A DNA stretch of 64,000 nucleotides from Lysobacteraceae bacterium P (GCA_005503055.1 SCOX01000008.1:62001-126000); one strand, 5' to 3'. Counted from the stretch's first letter, positions 30,734 to 40,205 are shown. Notes: a model not told the origin generated them from the letters alone. A program made the numbers and translations.

Positions 30734-32761
30734 TCAATAGTTGGCGCTGTAGCCGAGGATGTTCTGGGAGATGCCGAACCACAGCAGCCCCAGCATCGAC
30801 AGCGCGAGCACCACGCTCCACAGCTTCGCCGACCAGCGACGATCGCTGCGCAGCACATGCCAGGCATTGCCCAGGCCGACCAGCGCGCCCAGCGGCAACA
30901 CCACCAGGTTCAGCAGGCGCAGCGTGTGCACCCACTTGTCGCTGCTCGGCGAGAGCATGTCGAGGCTGCTCAACATCCAGATCGCAAGGCCCACCGCGGC
31001 GCCCAGCGACACCAGCACGGCCAGGGACGCGATGCGGATGCGCTTGTGCCAGGACGCATCGGCGCCGGTCAGCGCGTAGCGCACCTTGTAATGGCGGCGC
31101 ACGACGGCGGAGATCGGCCACGCGAGCACGGTCACCAGCAGCGCACCCAGGCCGATGGCGAGGATGGGCAGGAACACACCGCCCGAGCGGTACCAGGGCG
31201 TGCGGTCGAAGACCATGAAGGGCGAGATCGGATCGGTGCTGAAACGCACCACCCTGCCGTCGACCACCTTCGCGGCGATGCGGTCCGGACCGTCGACATC
31301 GCGCCAGACGTAAGGCGCGATCTCGCGCCACTTCCGCGGCGCGCCGTTGGCGCCGAGCAGGTCGGGAACGGTGATCGTGCCGTCTTCGTTCGCGACCACG
31401 GTCGACTGGCCCAGCAGATAGGCCAGCGCGACGAAGCCATCCTCGGAGCGGCGGCTGTTGTCGTAACGCCCGGCGATCTGCGCCGCGTGCTGCTTCGCGG
31501 TGGCGTCATCGACCTTGCCTTCGGCGATCGGACCCGGCAGGTAGCGGTTGGCGAATTCCTGGAACAGCTCGGTGCGGACGACGTGCGCCGCGCCTTCCTT
31601 GCCGCCGGAGTTGACCGAGATGTACAGGCCCACGCCGTCGTCCGGGAACAGATGCAGGTCGCTGTGGAACCACTGCGTGTCGCCGGCATGGGCGACTGAG
31701 CGGTGACCGTTGATGTTGGCCTCGTAGAAGCCCAGCGCCATGCGGTTGAGCGGCGGCAGGATCGTCAGCGTGGTGTCGTGCATCTGGCGGGCGGTCGCTT
31801 CCGACAGGATGCGGGCATCGCCGTAGGCACCATTGTTGAGGTGCGCGATCATGAACTTGGCCATGTCCGCGCCGGTCGACGCCAGGCTGCCGGCCGGGGC
31901 CGGATTGACGATTTCGTACGACTTCGCCTTGCCTTCGGACGCCTGCGAATAGCCACTCGACATCAGCGGCTGCAGGTGCTTGGGCAGCGGCTGGCGGAAG
32001 CTGGAGTGCTGCATGCCCAGCGGCTTGAAGATGTGCTGGTCGATGTAGTCGTCGAACGACACGCCCGACACGCGCTGGACGACGTAACCGGCCAGTGCGG
32101 TGGCGTAGTTGGAGTACGACGGCGTCACGCCCGGGTCGTAGATGCGCGTGGGCACCCAATGCTTGAGGTAGGCCTCGAGCGGGATCAGGCCCTTCTCGTC
32201 GTTGGCGATCAACGCGCGAGCGGTTTCTTCCATGCCCGTGGTGTGGGTCATGGCCTGGCGCAGCGTGACCGGCTTGCCGTCGCGCGCGGGAACCTCGAAG
32301 TCGAGGTACTGGTTGATGTCCGCGTCGAGATCGAGCTTGCCCTGCTCGACCAACTGCATCACCGCGGTCCAGGTCAGCAGCTTGGACACCGAGCCGGGAC
32401 GGAACAGCGTCGTCTCCGGATCCACTGGCTTGCGCGACGCCACATCGGCGTACCCGTAGCCCTTCTGCAGCAGGACCTGGCCGTCCTTGACCACTACCAC
32501 CACCGAGCCGGCGATGTCGCCGCGCTTGAGGGCGTAGGGCATGAAGCCGTCCAGCCAGGCCTCCACGTCGGCACGGTTCAGCGCGGCCACGCCGGGGACC
32601 GGGACGTCGGTCGCCACGGCCGGCGCCTGGGGCTGAGTCACCGCCGGGGCGTCCGGTACCGGCACGGCCGGTTTGATTTCCTGTCCTTGCTGGGCCTGCA
32701 CCGGCGAACCCGGCAGCGCCAGGAGCATTCCGATCAGGCACGAGACGGCGGTCAGACGCAT
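30734..32761 (-). CDS. Serine hydrolase with C-terminal membrane domain (D-Glu operon, gene 1)
   Basis: This 675-residue protein has a signal peptide (MRLTAVSCLIGMLLALPGSP), a Pro/Ala-rich linker (30-58), then a beta-lactamase-fold domain with SxxK at Ser124-Lys127 (SVSK) and YSN at 216-218. The last 150 residues contain about four or five membrane helices, starting near GVFLPILAIGLGALLV, so the catalytic domain is tethered to the periplasmic side of the inner membrane. GGGGAG upstream supports ATG 32761. Similar proteins include PBP4*-like and D-aminopeptidase-like enzymes. It is the first gene of the six-gene operon and faces the XRE-cupin regulator. The exact substrate is unknown. Confidence 0.87.
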   Translation of the reverse strand: MRLTAVSCLIGMLLALPGSPVQAQQGQEIKPAVPVPDAPAVTQPQAPAVATDVPVPGVAALNRADVEAWLDGFMPYALKRGDIAGSVVVVVKDGQVLLQKGYGYADVASRKPVDPETTLFRPGSVSKLLTWTAVMQLVEQGKLDLDADINQYLDFEVPARDGKPVTLRQAMTHTTGMEETARALIANDEKGLIPLEAYLKHWVPTRIYDPGVTPSYSNYATALAGYVVQRVSGVSFDDYIDQHIFKPLGMQHSSFRQPLPKHLQPLMSSGYSQASEGKAKSYEIVNPAPAGSLASTGADMAKFMIAHLNNGAYGDARILSEATARQMHDTTLTILPPLNRMALGFYEANINGHRSVAHAGDTQWFHSDLHLFPDDGVGLYISVNSGGKEGAAHVVRTELFQEFANRYLPGPIAEGKVDDATAKQHAAQIAGRYDNSRRSEDGFVALAYLLGQSTVVANEDGTITVPDLLGANGAPRKWREIAPYVWRDVDGPDRIAAKVVDGRVVRFSTDPISPFMVFDRTPWYRSGGVFLPILAIGLGALLVTVLAWPISAVVRRHYKVRYALTGADASWHKRIRIASLAVLVSLGAAVGLAIWMLSSLDMLSPSSDKWVHTLRLLNLVVLPLGALVGLGNAWHVLRSDRRWSAKLWSVVLALSMLGLLWFGISQNILGYSANY

Positions 32762-32984
32762 CGACACGTACTCCCCAAGTTCTTGCCCTATGGGCGGATA
32801 CCCCAAGCTCATCCGGCCTAACCGGGCGCAGTCAAGCCTGATTCGGCCTGTTACGGCAAGAATGATCCTAATCGGAGAATTGTCAACCCGTTCTGGCCAA
32901 TTTCGGCAAAAGGCAGGATCATGGCCATCAGTCCCGGGCCACCACCAGGCGAACACCCGGAGCAGTGGCAGGAGCCTGACCTAC
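32762..32984. promoter_or_regulatory. Control region of the D-Glu operon: three GCC-N6-GGC dyads
   Basis: This 223-base divergent region is AT-richer than its flanks. It contains GGCCTAACCGGGC (32815-32827), GGCCTGTTACGGCA (32845-32858) and GGCCAATTTCGGCA (32895-32908). Each has the dyad GCC-N6-GGC; the starts are 30 and 50 bases apart. They are good candidates for binding sites of the adjacent XRE-cupin protein, which could control the operon and itself. No match to a known consensus was recognised. Confidence 0.5.
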
Positions 32985-33629
32985 ATGAATTCGCAACACC
33001 CCACGATTGGCGGACTGCTGCGCGCACTGCGCGCGCGCAATGGCTGGACGCTCAAGGAAATGAGCGTCAAATGCGGCATCCCGCTGTCGACGCTGTCCAA
33101 GATCGAGCACGACCGCCTCACGCTGACCTACGACAAGTTGCTGCAGCTGAGTCAGCGTCTGAACATGCGCATGTCGGAACTGTTCGCCGAGACCGACGAG
33201 GCTTCCGAGCCGGCCGTCACCGCGCGCCGCAGCATTGGCCGCATCGATGACGCCATCCGCGTCAATACGCCCAACTACGACTACTTCTATCTGTGTCCGG
33301 AACTGCGCCGCAAACGCATGATTCCGGTGGTCACGCGCGTTCGGGCCAAGAGCATCGGCGAGTTCGGCGACCTGGTGCGCCACTCGGGTGAGGAATACAT
33401 CTACGTGCTGGAAGGGCGCGCCGAAGTGCACACCGAGTTCTACGATCCGATCGTGCTGGAGGCCGGCGAGTCGGTGTACATCGACTCCAACATGGGCCAT
33501 GCCTATGTCGCCGCCGAAGGCTGCGAAGAGGTCGTCCTGCTTGGCGTGTGTTCCAGCAGCGACGAACAACTGATGCAATCGTTGATGACGCTGCACGGCG
33601 ATGAGACGCAGGGCACCGGCACGAGGTAG
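32985..33629 (+). CDS. XRE-family regulator with C-terminal cupin sensor
   Basis: From ATG 32985 (AGGAG ten bases upstream) the product is 214 residues. Residues 8-62 form a helix-turn-helix with LRALRARNGWTLKEMSVKCG and LSTLSKIEHDRLTL. Residues about 130-200 form a cupin with HSGEEYIYVLEGRAEVH and LEAGESVYIDSNMGHAYVA, which can bind a small ligand. XRE-cupin proteins often regulate neighbouring amino acid or polyamine catabolism genes. It is divergent from the six-gene operon, so D-Glu or a related metabolite is a plausible ligand. Confidence 0.88.
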   Translation: MNSQHPTIGGLLRALRARNGWTLKEMSVKCGIPLSTLSKIEHDRLTLTYDKLLQLSQRLNMRMSELFAETDEASEPAVTARRSIGRIDDAIRVNTPNYDYFYLCPELRRKRMIPVVTRVRAKSIGEFGDLVRHSGEEYIYVLEGRAEVHTEFYDPIVLEAGESVYIDSNMGHAYVAAEGCEEVVLLGVCSSSDEQLMQSLMTLHGDETQGTGTR

Positions 33630-34100
33630 TGCTTCGGCGGCGTCGGTAGCGGCCGAGGGACCGAGCGCCCTTCCCGGTCGCGCCGAGATCCAAGCCGGCC
33701 GGGCGGCGACCGCACGCTTGTCCGGGCACGAAGGTCGACCCGTCAAGCGTGTGGCGATCCATAAGCGACGCCCGGCTCACGAGGAATGCTCGGTCATCGC
33801 CCGGCGGGCAAGGACCCGCGCGCGGGAGTCGATTCGGCGGAAGGCGCCGGGCAAACCCGGCCATGCGATGGCCGGATGGGGCGCCCAACTAGGGGCGACT
33901 CCGGCACCTTGCAGCGCTCACCTTGCAAGGCGCTGTCCTGGAGGGCGGCGTTGCCGCGCTTCCAGATCCTTCAATCGGCCGCCAAGGTCCAATGCGGACG
34001 TTTTCAGGCAGGGACGTTTCCCCCTGCCTGTCTGGCCTGACCAGTCAAACAGATCAGGCGCTTGCCTACGCGCGACCTGACAAGGCCGCAAAGACATCCC
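33630..34100. other. Gene-free interval with clustered stem-loops
   Basis: No credible coding region lies in these 471 bases between the convergent regulator and ssb genes. A compact fold is possible at 33825-33902: outer stem GGAGTCG (33825-33831) with CGACTCC (33896-33902), inner stem GGCGCC (33843-33848) with GGCGCC (33880-33885), and two hairpins inside, GGG-CAAA-CCC and GGCCAT-GCG-ATGGCC. Another hairpin, CCTTGCA/TGCAAGG, follows at 33907-33930, and a 9-bp stem CAGGCAGGG/CCCTGCCTG lies at 34005-34030. Strand and role are unknown; an unannotated RNA is possible. Confidence 0.45.
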
Positions 34101-34598
34101 TCAGAACGGGATGTCGTCGTCGGCAAAGTCGTCAGCGAAACTGCTGGACTTGGCCGGCGGGGCTTCGCGACGCGGCGCGGACTCCTGGCGCATCGGCGGA
34201 CGCGAAGGACGTTCGCTACGCTCGCCGCCGCCACGGGATTCGCTGCGGCCACCGCCACCCTCACCACGACCGCCGAGCATCTGCATCTCGTCGGCGATGA
34301 TGTCGGTGGAGTAACGCTCGACACCGTCCTGACCGGTGTACTTGTCGTAACGGATCGAGCCTTCGACATAGACCTGGCTGCCCTTGCGCAGGTACTCGCC
34401 GGCGATTTCGCCGAGCTTGCCGAAGAAGGTCACCCGGTGCCACTCGGTGCGCTCCTGGGTGTTGCCCTCGCGGTCCTTGCGCACGCTGGTCGTCGCCAGG
34501 CGGGCCTTGGTCACGGCCATGCCGCCCTGCGTGTACTTGGTTTCAGGATCGTCGCCAAGATTGCCGACCAGGATCACCTTGTTGATGCCGCGTGCCAT
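34101..34598 (-). CDS. ssb: Single-stranded DNA-binding protein
   Basis: SSB coats single-stranded DNA during replication, repair and recombination and recruits partners by its C-terminus. The 165-residue protein starts [19 protein letters not shown], has the OB fold to about residue 110 with [17 protein letters not shown] and [20 protein letters not shown], a Gly/Arg/Ser-rich linker and the acidic tip DDDIPF. The start at ATG 34598 is unambiguous; the much longer open frame upstream reads other genes out of frame. Confidence 0.98.
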   Translation of the reverse strand: MARGINKVILVGNLGDDPETKYTQGGMAVTKARLATTSVRKDREGNTQERTEWHRVTFFGKLGEIAGEYLRKGSQVYVEGSIRYDKYTGQDGVERYSTDIIADEMQMLGGRGEGGGGRSESRGGGERSERPSRPPMRQESAPRREAPPAKSSSFADDFADDDIPF

Positions 34599-34741
34599 GG
34601 GATGTGCCTGCCCCTCTTCGTCTGTGTGCCACTGTCGTGTGCCGGGCGCGGTGCGCGAAGCGGCCGGGCCGGCGGAAGCGGCATCATAACAGCCGGCCGA
34701 CGTCTGCCGCCGACGCGGCCGCGGCGCCGTGGGGTCGGGAC

Positions 34742-35056
34742 TTACCGGCGCGAAATGTCGCCCAGTCGGCAGGCGAAGGCCAGAAACATGCTGGCGCGGA
34801 CGTCGGCCTCCACCATGTTGGACTGTCGGGCATGGCGTTCGCAGGCGTGGCTGAACAGGTCGGCGAGGAGTACGCCGAAATCCGAGGGATCGCCATCCAC
34901 CTGTGGACACAGCGACATGGCGAGTCGGCGGTCCACCACCCAGAGGCGGAGGACTTCGAAGGCCACCGGATCCTCCCGCGTGCCCTCTGGCAGGGCGAGC
35001 GCCTCCGCATCGAGCGACCGTGCGGCAGGGCTGCGTCTGGAGCCGCGGCTCCCCAT
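34742..35056 (-). CDS. DUF5076-like small protein
   Basis: This 104-residue product has the sequence [20 protein letters not shown] near the middle and then [19 protein letters not shown], which resembles DUF5076 proteins of alpha- and gammaproteobacteria. It has no signal peptide or membrane segment. Its ATG overlaps the stop of the gene before it (TGATG), so the two are translationally coupled. The real start could be slightly further in, but ATG 35056 fits the overlap. No function is known. Confidence 0.65.
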   Translation of the reverse strand: MGSRGSRRSPAARSLDAEALALPEGTREDPVAFEVLRLWVVDRRLAMSLCPQVDGDPSDFGVLLADLFSHACERHARQSNMVEADVRASMFLAFACRLGDISRR

Positions 35057-35352
35057 CAGCCGGACACTCCGTCGAATAGCGGCAGACGGCGCACTGCCAG
35101 CGGCCCGAGGCGGCGCAGCACCTCGTCCAGCCGCTCCTCCAGTTCGTCGCGTGCACCACCGAACCGTTGTGCACCGGCGACCAGATGCCGGTCCAACGCA
35201 TGCGCCAGCGCGTCGAGCAGCGCGTCGCGGCATGGCGGGCGCAACTGGCGCAGCGTGCGCTCGATCGCATCGGCGTTGCGCGGGCCCGGCCAGCGCGGCA
35301 TGGCGACCGGAGGCGCCGGAACGTGGTCGGCGTCGTTTGGGCATGCGGTCAT
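35056..35352 (-). CDS. Small conserved-type hypothetical protein
   Basis: A 98-residue protein, [20 protein letters not shown] at the start and READING into amphipathic helices with [15 protein letters not shown] and [16 protein letters not shown] do not recognise the family. Support comes from the TGATG coupling to the DUF5076-like gene downstream and from sensible amino acid composition, unlike the shadow frames around it. ATG 35358 would add two residues. Expression is divergent from ispB. No function is proposed. Confidence 0.5.
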   Translation of the reverse strand: MTACPNDADHVPAPPVAMPRWPGPRNADAIERTLRQLRPPCRDALLDALAHALDRHLVAGAQRFGGARDELEERLDEVLRRLGPLAVRRLPLFDGVSG

Positions 35353-35472
35353 GGGCATTCGCTCGAAAATGCAGGACGGGTCGATGCGGCGCACCGAAAC
35401 CACAGGTTGGTGCGCGACTTCGGGCGCGTACATCGGAACTGTCCGAAAAAATCCCGGGCGTGGAGCGCCACG

Positions 35473-35478
35473 TATAAT
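35473..35478 (+). promoter_or_regulatory. -10 box of ispB
   Basis: A perfect TATAAT, rare in this GC-rich sequence, lies 27 bases before the ispB start. A matching -35 hexamer is not evident. Confidence 0.5.
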
Positions 35479-35505
35479 CCAGGACCCTTTCCACGCGATT
35501 CGCCC

Positions 35506-36519
35506 ATGCATCCCAGCCCGCAGATCCTGGCCATCCCCGACCTGGCCACCATCCAGGCTCTGGCCCGTCAGGACATGACGGCGGTGGATGCGCTGATCCG
35601 GCGCCGGCTCGCGTCGGACGTGGTGCTGATCAACCAGGTCGCCGAATACATCGTCGGCGCAGGTGGAAAGCGGCTGCGGCCGATGCTCCTGCTCCTCGCC
35701 AACGGCGCGCTCGGGGGCAGCGGCGGACGGGGCATCGGCGAAGACGCGCACCAGCTCGCGGCGGTAGTGGAGTTCATCCATACCGCCACGCTGCTGCACG
35801 ACGACGTGGTCGACGAATCGGACCTGCGTCGCGGCCGCAGGACCGCCAACGCGGTGTGGGGCAACGCGGCCAGCGTGCTGGTCGGCGATTTCCTGTATTC
35901 GCGCAGCTTCCAGCTGATGGTGGAGCTGGAGCGAATGGCGGTCATGCAGATCCTGGCCGACACCACCAATCGCATCGCCGAAGGCGAAGTGCTGCAGTTG
36001 CTGCACGTGCGCAACCCCGACACGGACGAAGCGGCGTACCTGCGCGTGATCGAGCGCAAGACGGCGGTGCTCTTCGCCGCGGCGACGCGCCTGGGTGCGC
36101 TGCTGGCCGACGCCGACGAGGCGACCTGCGACGCGCTGCACGACTATGGCCTCAACCTGGGCTACGCGTTCCAGATCGCCGACGATGTGCTCGACTACGC
36201 CTCCGACGCGACCACGCTGGGCAAGAACCTCGGCGACGATCTGGCCGAAGGCAAGGCGACGCTGCCGCTGATCCACGCCATCGCGCACAGTGACGATGCC
36301 ACGCGCGCTTGCCTGCGCAGCGCCGTCGAACACGGCAACACCGAGGCGATGCCCGAGGTGCTGGCAGCGATCCACGCGACGGGCGGCCTCGACTACAGCC
36401 GCAAGCGCGCGCAGGAATACGCATACGCGGCCGAACGCGCGCTCGACGGGCTCGCAGAGAACGAATACACGCTGGCTCTGCGCGGACTCGCGCGTTACGC
36501 GGTCAGCCGCGACCACTGA
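35506..36519 (+). CDS. ispB: Octaprenyl (polyprenyl) diphosphate synthase
   Basis: IspB elongates farnesyl diphosphate with isopentenyl diphosphate to make the quinone side chain. The 337-residue protein has both aspartate-rich motifs, LLHDDVVDESD and FQIADDVLDY, together with GGKRLRPMLLLL and GKNLGDDLAEGKATLPLI. ATG 35506 is used because the conserved N-terminus begins there; the open frame further upstream covers the opposite-strand gene. Chain length (usually C40 in this group) is inferred from family. Confidence 0.96.
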   Translation: MHPSPQILAIPDLATIQALARQDMTAVDALIRRRLASDVVLINQVAEYIVGAGGKRLRPMLLLLANGALGGSGGRGIGEDAHQLAAVVEFIHTATLLHDDVVDESDLRRGRRTANAVWGNAASVLVGDFLYSRSFQLMVELERMAVMQILADTTNRIAEGEVLQLLHVRNPDTDEAAYLRVIERKTAVLFAAATRLGALLADADEATCDALHDYGLNLGYAFQIADDVLDYASDATTLGKNLGDDLAEGKATLPLIHAIAHSDDATRACLRSAVEHGNTEAMPEVLAAIHATGGLDYSRKRAQEYAYAAERALDGLAENEYTLALRGLARYAVSRDH

Positions 36520-36570
36520 CGGGCCGCCGATCCGGCGCGCTCGCCCAATGCGCAGCGCGCCGTGCTGGTC

Positions 36571-37359
36571 TCATTTCTTCGCGGCGAACTGTTCTCGGAA
36601 GAAGTCGAACATCATCTCGTACGCACGCTTGGCGGCGCGTTCGTCGTAGACGCACCCCGGCGGGTTGTTGGCATCGGGCTCCGAGAAGCAGTGCACCGCA
36701 CCGCTGAAGTTGACGAACTGCCAATCGGCACCGGCAGCGTCCATCTCCTTCTCGAACGCGGCGATGTCCTCGTCGGTGATGCCGCGATCGTCAGCGCCGT
36801 TGAGCACCAGCACTGGCGTACGCACGGCGTCGTCCTTGGCGGGCAGCGGTGTCGCCAACGCCCCGTGCAGGCTCACCACGCCGGCCAGCTCGCTTCCGCC
36901 GCGCACCAGTTCCAGCGCGGTCGTGCCGCCGAAGCAGAAACCCAGCGCGCCGATTCTGGTCGCATCCACCGGCGCCTTTCCGGCCTGCGCTTTCAGCACT
37001 GCCACCGCCTTCTCGATTCGGGCGCGCAGCAACGGACGATCGTTGCGCAGCGGTTCGGCGACCTTGCCGGCTTCCTCGTCGTTCTTCGGACGCACCTTGC
37101 TGCCGTAGACATCGGCGACCAGCACCACGTAGTCGTCGCCGGCGAGGCGTTTGGCCTTCTCGATCGCCGACGGATTGATGCCCTGCCAGTTCGGCACCAT
37201 CACCAGGCCCGGACGCGGGATGGTGTTGGTCGCGTCGAAGACCAGCACGCCGCTGAAGGCGTCCTTGCCAATCGTCCAGTCGACAGGTTTCTGCACGATC
37301 TCGGCATTCGCGGCTTGCGCGCACAGCAAGACGATTGCGGCCAGCATCAGGCGTTTCAT
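36571..37359 (-). CDS. Secreted dienelactone-hydrolase-family protein
   Basis: This 262-residue alpha/beta hydrolase carries a signal peptide (MKRLMLAAIVLLCAQAANA) and GGGGAG upstream of ATG 37359. The nucleophile is Cys142 in GALGFCFGGTTALEL, the aspartate is in LVLNGADDRGIT and the histidine in FSGAVHCFSEP, the Cys-Asp-His triad of dienelactone hydrolases. Most such enzymes are cytoplasmic; the signal peptide here suggests periplasmic action on an unknown ester or lactone. It is monocistronic and convergent with ispB. Confidence 0.9.
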   Translation of the reverse strand: MKRLMLAAIVLLCAQAANAEIVQKPVDWTIGKDAFSGVLVFDATNTIPRPGLVMVPNWQGINPSAIEKAKRLAGDDYVVLVADVYGSKVRPKNDEEAGKVAEPLRNDRPLLRARIEKAVAVLKAQAGKAPVDATRIGALGFCFGGTTALELVRGGSELAGVVSLHGALATPLPAKDDAVRTPVLVLNGADDRGITDEDIAAFEKEMDAAGADWQFVNFSGAVHCFSEPDANNPPGCVYDERAAKRAYEMMFDFFREQFAAKK

Positions 37360-37438
37360 GGCGAAGCTCCCCGGCGATGATGTCGCGCGAGCCTAGCCGG
37401 CGCGCGTCATCGAGGCGTGAATCGCCGCCGCGTGTCGC

Positions 37439-38863
37439 TCAGGCGATGCCGAGGCCCGGGATCGTGCTGATGACGTCCGGATCGAAGCCCGCCAGTTCGG
37501 CGAAATGCCGGCCGCGCGCGACATAGTCCTTGTACGCGCCGAAGCTCGGCGCGCCCGGAGAGAGCAGGACTACGCCTTCCCCGCCCAGCGCCGATTTCGC
37601 CTTCGCCATCGCGTCGGCCAGATCGGTCGCCGCGTCGAGCACGAAGCCCACCTGCGCCGCGACCGGTTCGAGCAACGCACGGATGCGCGGTCCGTTCTGG
37701 CCCATCGTGATGATGGCAACCGGGGCATGCGTGCGCATCACCGCGGCGAAGTCCTCCCACGGCAGGCCGCGATCGTGTCCGCCGACGAGGATCGCCACGC
37801 GGCGCCCGCCAAAACAGTCCAGCGCCGCCAGACTCGCGTGCGGTGTCGTGCTGATGGAGTCGTTGACGTAGGTGATTCCGTCGCGCCTACCGACGGTCTG
37901 CAGCCGGTTGGGCAGCGGCCGGAAGCTCGCCGCGTGCGGTGCGAGCGCAATCGCGTCCAGGCCCAGCGCTTCGATTACCGTCAGCACCGCGCACAGGTTG
38001 CCGCGATTGTGACGACCCGGCAGCGGCAACGCGCGCGTGTCCATCACGAAATCATCGCCGCGGTAGAGGTCGTCGTCGCGCAGGTGCCAGCCTGCGCCCG
38101 CGCCGAACCAGCGCACGTCCACGCCCGAAAGCGAGGCGCCCAATTCGGCCAGCATCGCATCGTTGGCGTTGAGCACCGCGATGCGCGGCTGCGCCTGCGT
38201 CAGCAAGCGAAGCTTGTCCTCGGCATAACGCTGATGGGAACCGTGCCAGTCCAGGTGCTCGGGAAAAATGTTGAGCGCGACCGCGATCTGCGGCCGCACG
38301 CCGCTCGCGGCGACGTCGCCGGTCTGGTAGCTCGACAGCTCGATCGCCCAGAATTCCGGGGCGATTTCCGGTTCCAGCAGTTCCAGCAAAGGCAGGCCGA
38401 TGTTGCCGGCCAACGCGGTGACGTGGCCGCCGGCGCGCAGCAGATGGGCGAGCAGCGCCGTCGTGGTGCTCTTGCCTTTGGTGCCGGTGACGCAGAGGGT
38501 GTTCGTGGCGACGCGGTCGGCGCCGGTATGTTCGGCGAACCACAACGCAGTCCCGCCGATGAGATGCGTGCCCGAAGCGGCGGCCTCCACGGCTTCAGGC
38601 CGGTACGGACTGATGCCCGGCGACTTCACCACCACATCGAACGCCGACAACCGCGCGGCGCTGGCGTCGATGTCGGCGACGAGATTGGCATCGCCCATCG
38701 CCGCCACCTCCTGCGCTTCCTGCGTCGAGCAGAACAGCGTCAGCGGCAACGCGGGCAGGCGCGTGCGAATCGCGTGATACGCAGCGCGACCTTCGCGACC
38801 CCAGCCCCACAGCGCGACCTTGCGGCCGTCGAGCTGGGCGATGCTAAGCGGTGAACTGCGCAC
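37439..38863 (-). CDS. murD2: UDP-MurNAc-L-Ala L-glutamate ligase
   Basis: MurD2 of Xanthomonas adds L-Glu, not D-Glu, to UDP-MurNAc-L-alanine; MurL then epimerises that residue. The 474-residue product looks like MurD with the ATP loop GTKGKS at 127-132, [10 protein letters not shown] and a Mur-ligase C-terminal domain ending [17 protein letters not shown]. The start GTG 38863 lies 20 bases inside murL, just ahead of [18 protein letters not shown]; the upstream extension is murL read out of frame. Pairing with murL is the main reason to call it MurD2 and not MurD. A separate canonical murD would be expected to be absent from the dcw cluster. Confidence 0.88.
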   Translation of the reverse strand: MRSSPLSIAQLDGRKVALWGWGREGRAAYHAIRTRLPALPLTLFCSTQEAQEVAAMGDANLVADIDASAARLSAFDVVVKSPGISPYRPEAVEAAASGTHLIGGTALWFAEHTGADRVATNTLCVTGTKGKSTTTALLAHLLRAGGHVTALAGNIGLPLLELLEPEIAPEFWAIELSSYQTGDVAASGVRPQIAVALNIFPEHLDWHGSHQRYAEDKLRLLTQAQPRIAVLNANDAMLAELGASLSGVDVRWFGAGAGWHLRDDDLYRGDDFVMDTRALPLPGRHNRGNLCAVLTVIEALGLDAIALAPHAASFRPLPNRLQTVGRRDGITYVNDSISTTPHASLAALDCFGGRRVAILVGGHDRGLPWEDFAAVMRTHAPVAIITMGQNGPRIRALLEPVAAQVGFVLDAATDLADAMAKAKSALGGEGVVLLSPGAPSFGAYKDYVARGRHFAELAGFDPDVISTIPGLGIA

Positions 38864-40205
38864 GCAGGCGTTCCCACAGCGCGGCCGGGATGCGGTGTTC
38901 TTCGTCGAGCACGAGCAGCGGGTCGATGCGCAGTTCCGTTGCATCGAGCTGCGGACGGATCTCGCGTGCGAAGCGGTCAACCAGCGCATCTTCGCGCCAC
39001 TCCGGACGCTCGGCCAGCGCGGCCATGGCCGCACGCGATTCGCGGCCTTCGCCAACGCATTCGAATGGCTTGTGGTTCTGGTATTCCAGCAACGCATCGA
39101 ATCCGGGGATCTGCGCCGGATCGTCGAGCAGGTTACGACCGAAGATGCCCATCAACCGCGGCTTGGGCATGAACGGCGCCAGCGCGAGGAACACGAAGTG
39201 ACACTTCGGGCAGACACCGCACCAGCGGCTTGCGGGACGTTCGCCGAGGATGTGGAAGTTGCGGTTGCAGCTGCTGAAATGCGCGTCGTAACGGTCGGTC
39301 TTCGCGAACTGCCGGGCGACCGCCAGTTCGCTGAGCGGCCGCAGCAGCGAATAGTAATGCAGGTCAGCCGCCACTTCGCGCTGCACGTAGTCGCCGAACG
39401 CCTGTTCGCACGCCCAGCCCTTGGACCACTGGTGGTTAACCTCGCCGGTGCCTTCGATCAGGCTGCCGTAGCTGGCCGAACGCTCGTTGGAGAACACCAC
39501 CTGGTCCACGCCCAGCAGCACGGCCGCGAAGACCATGATCGCCGAGTTCAGCACGGTGACCGGGATGTGTCCGTTCCATGCGCCTTCGCGGTTGTAATCG
39601 AACAGCTGCGGCGCCAGCGCGCGGCCCAGGTTGAGCGTGGGCAGCCCCGTTCGCTCGGCACAGGCGCGGATCAGTTGCGAGCCGCCGATCCACGTCACCG
39701 TCTGATCGACACCCTGCGCACGCAGCGCCTCGATGCTCACCAGCGAATCCTTGCCTCCGCCGATGGCGACCAGCGCGTGATGCGCCAGGCCCAGCGACGG
39801 CGCCTCGGTGTTCTGCGCCTGCGCCACCGGGAACTTGATCTTCCCGTGCAGGTTCAGGCCATTGCGGTAAGCGAACTCACCCAGCCCGTTGACGTAGATC
39901 AGCTCGATCAACGCCGCGGTGTCAGCATCGATCGCATAGGAATCGATGCGGATCTCCTCCGGCACCGCCGCCTTGTAGTAGCTCACGCCAGCGATCAGGT
40001 GCAGCAGGCGCAACGCACGCTCGGCGGCCTGCGCGCGCGCATCGTCCAGTACGAACGGCGCGCCGGGCACGGTGACGGTCTCGATCATCTCGGGACCGTC
40101 GTCGAAGGCGTACACGAGCTGCGCCACGCCCGTTGCCGCGTCGAAGTCGCAGCGCACGAAACGGAACGCGCGGATCGCGTCGCGGTTGAATTTCCACTCA
40201 CTCAT
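38844..40205 (-). CDS. murL: UDP-MurNAc-L-Ala-L-Glu epimerase
   Basis: MurL converts the terminal L-Glu of UDP-MurNAc-L-Ala-L-Glu to D-Glu with ATP and Mg2+, replacing glutamate racemase plus standard MurD. The 453-residue protein has an ATP-pyrophosphatase-type loop [10 protein letters not shown] at 148-157, later [11 protein letters not shown] and a cysteine cluster [10 protein letters not shown]. Length and motifs match Xanthomonas MurL. Its ATG overlaps the stop of the lysC-lysA fusion (ATGA) and its end overlaps murD2, so the three genes are tightly coupled. Confidence 0.93.
   Translation of the reverse strand: MSEWKFNRDAIRAFRFVRCDFDAATGVAQLVYAFDDGPEMIETVTVPGAPFVLDDARAQAAERALRLLHLIAGVSYYKAAVPEEIRIDSYAIDADTAALIELIYVNGLGEFAYRNGLNLHGKIKFPVAQAQNTEAPSLGLAHHALVAIGGGKDSLVSIEALRAQGVDQTVTWIGGSQLIRACAERTGLPTLNLGRALAPQLFDYNREGAWNGHIPVTVLNSAIMVFAAVLLGVDQVVFSNERSASYGSLIEGTGEVNHQWSKGWACEQAFGDYVQREVAADLHYYSLLRPLSELAVARQFAKTDRYDAHFSSCNRNFHILGERPASRWCGVCPKCHFVFLALAPFMPKPRLMGIFGRNLLDDPAQIPGFDALLEYQNHKPFECVGEGRESRAAMAALAERPEWREDALVDRFAREIRPQLDATELRIDPLLVLDEEHRIPAALWERLRAQFTA

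Noticed and set aside
33843-33900. GGGCAAACC followed by a hairpin, suggesting a cyclic-di-GMP-I riboswitch.
   Set aside because: The conserved GACGCAAAGCC block is missing and no gene starts downstream on the plus strand.
34005-34030. 9-bp stem CAGGCAGGG/CCCTGCCTG as the terminator of ssb.
   Set aside because: In the ssb direction it is followed by an A-rich run, not T, so it does not look like an intrinsic terminator.
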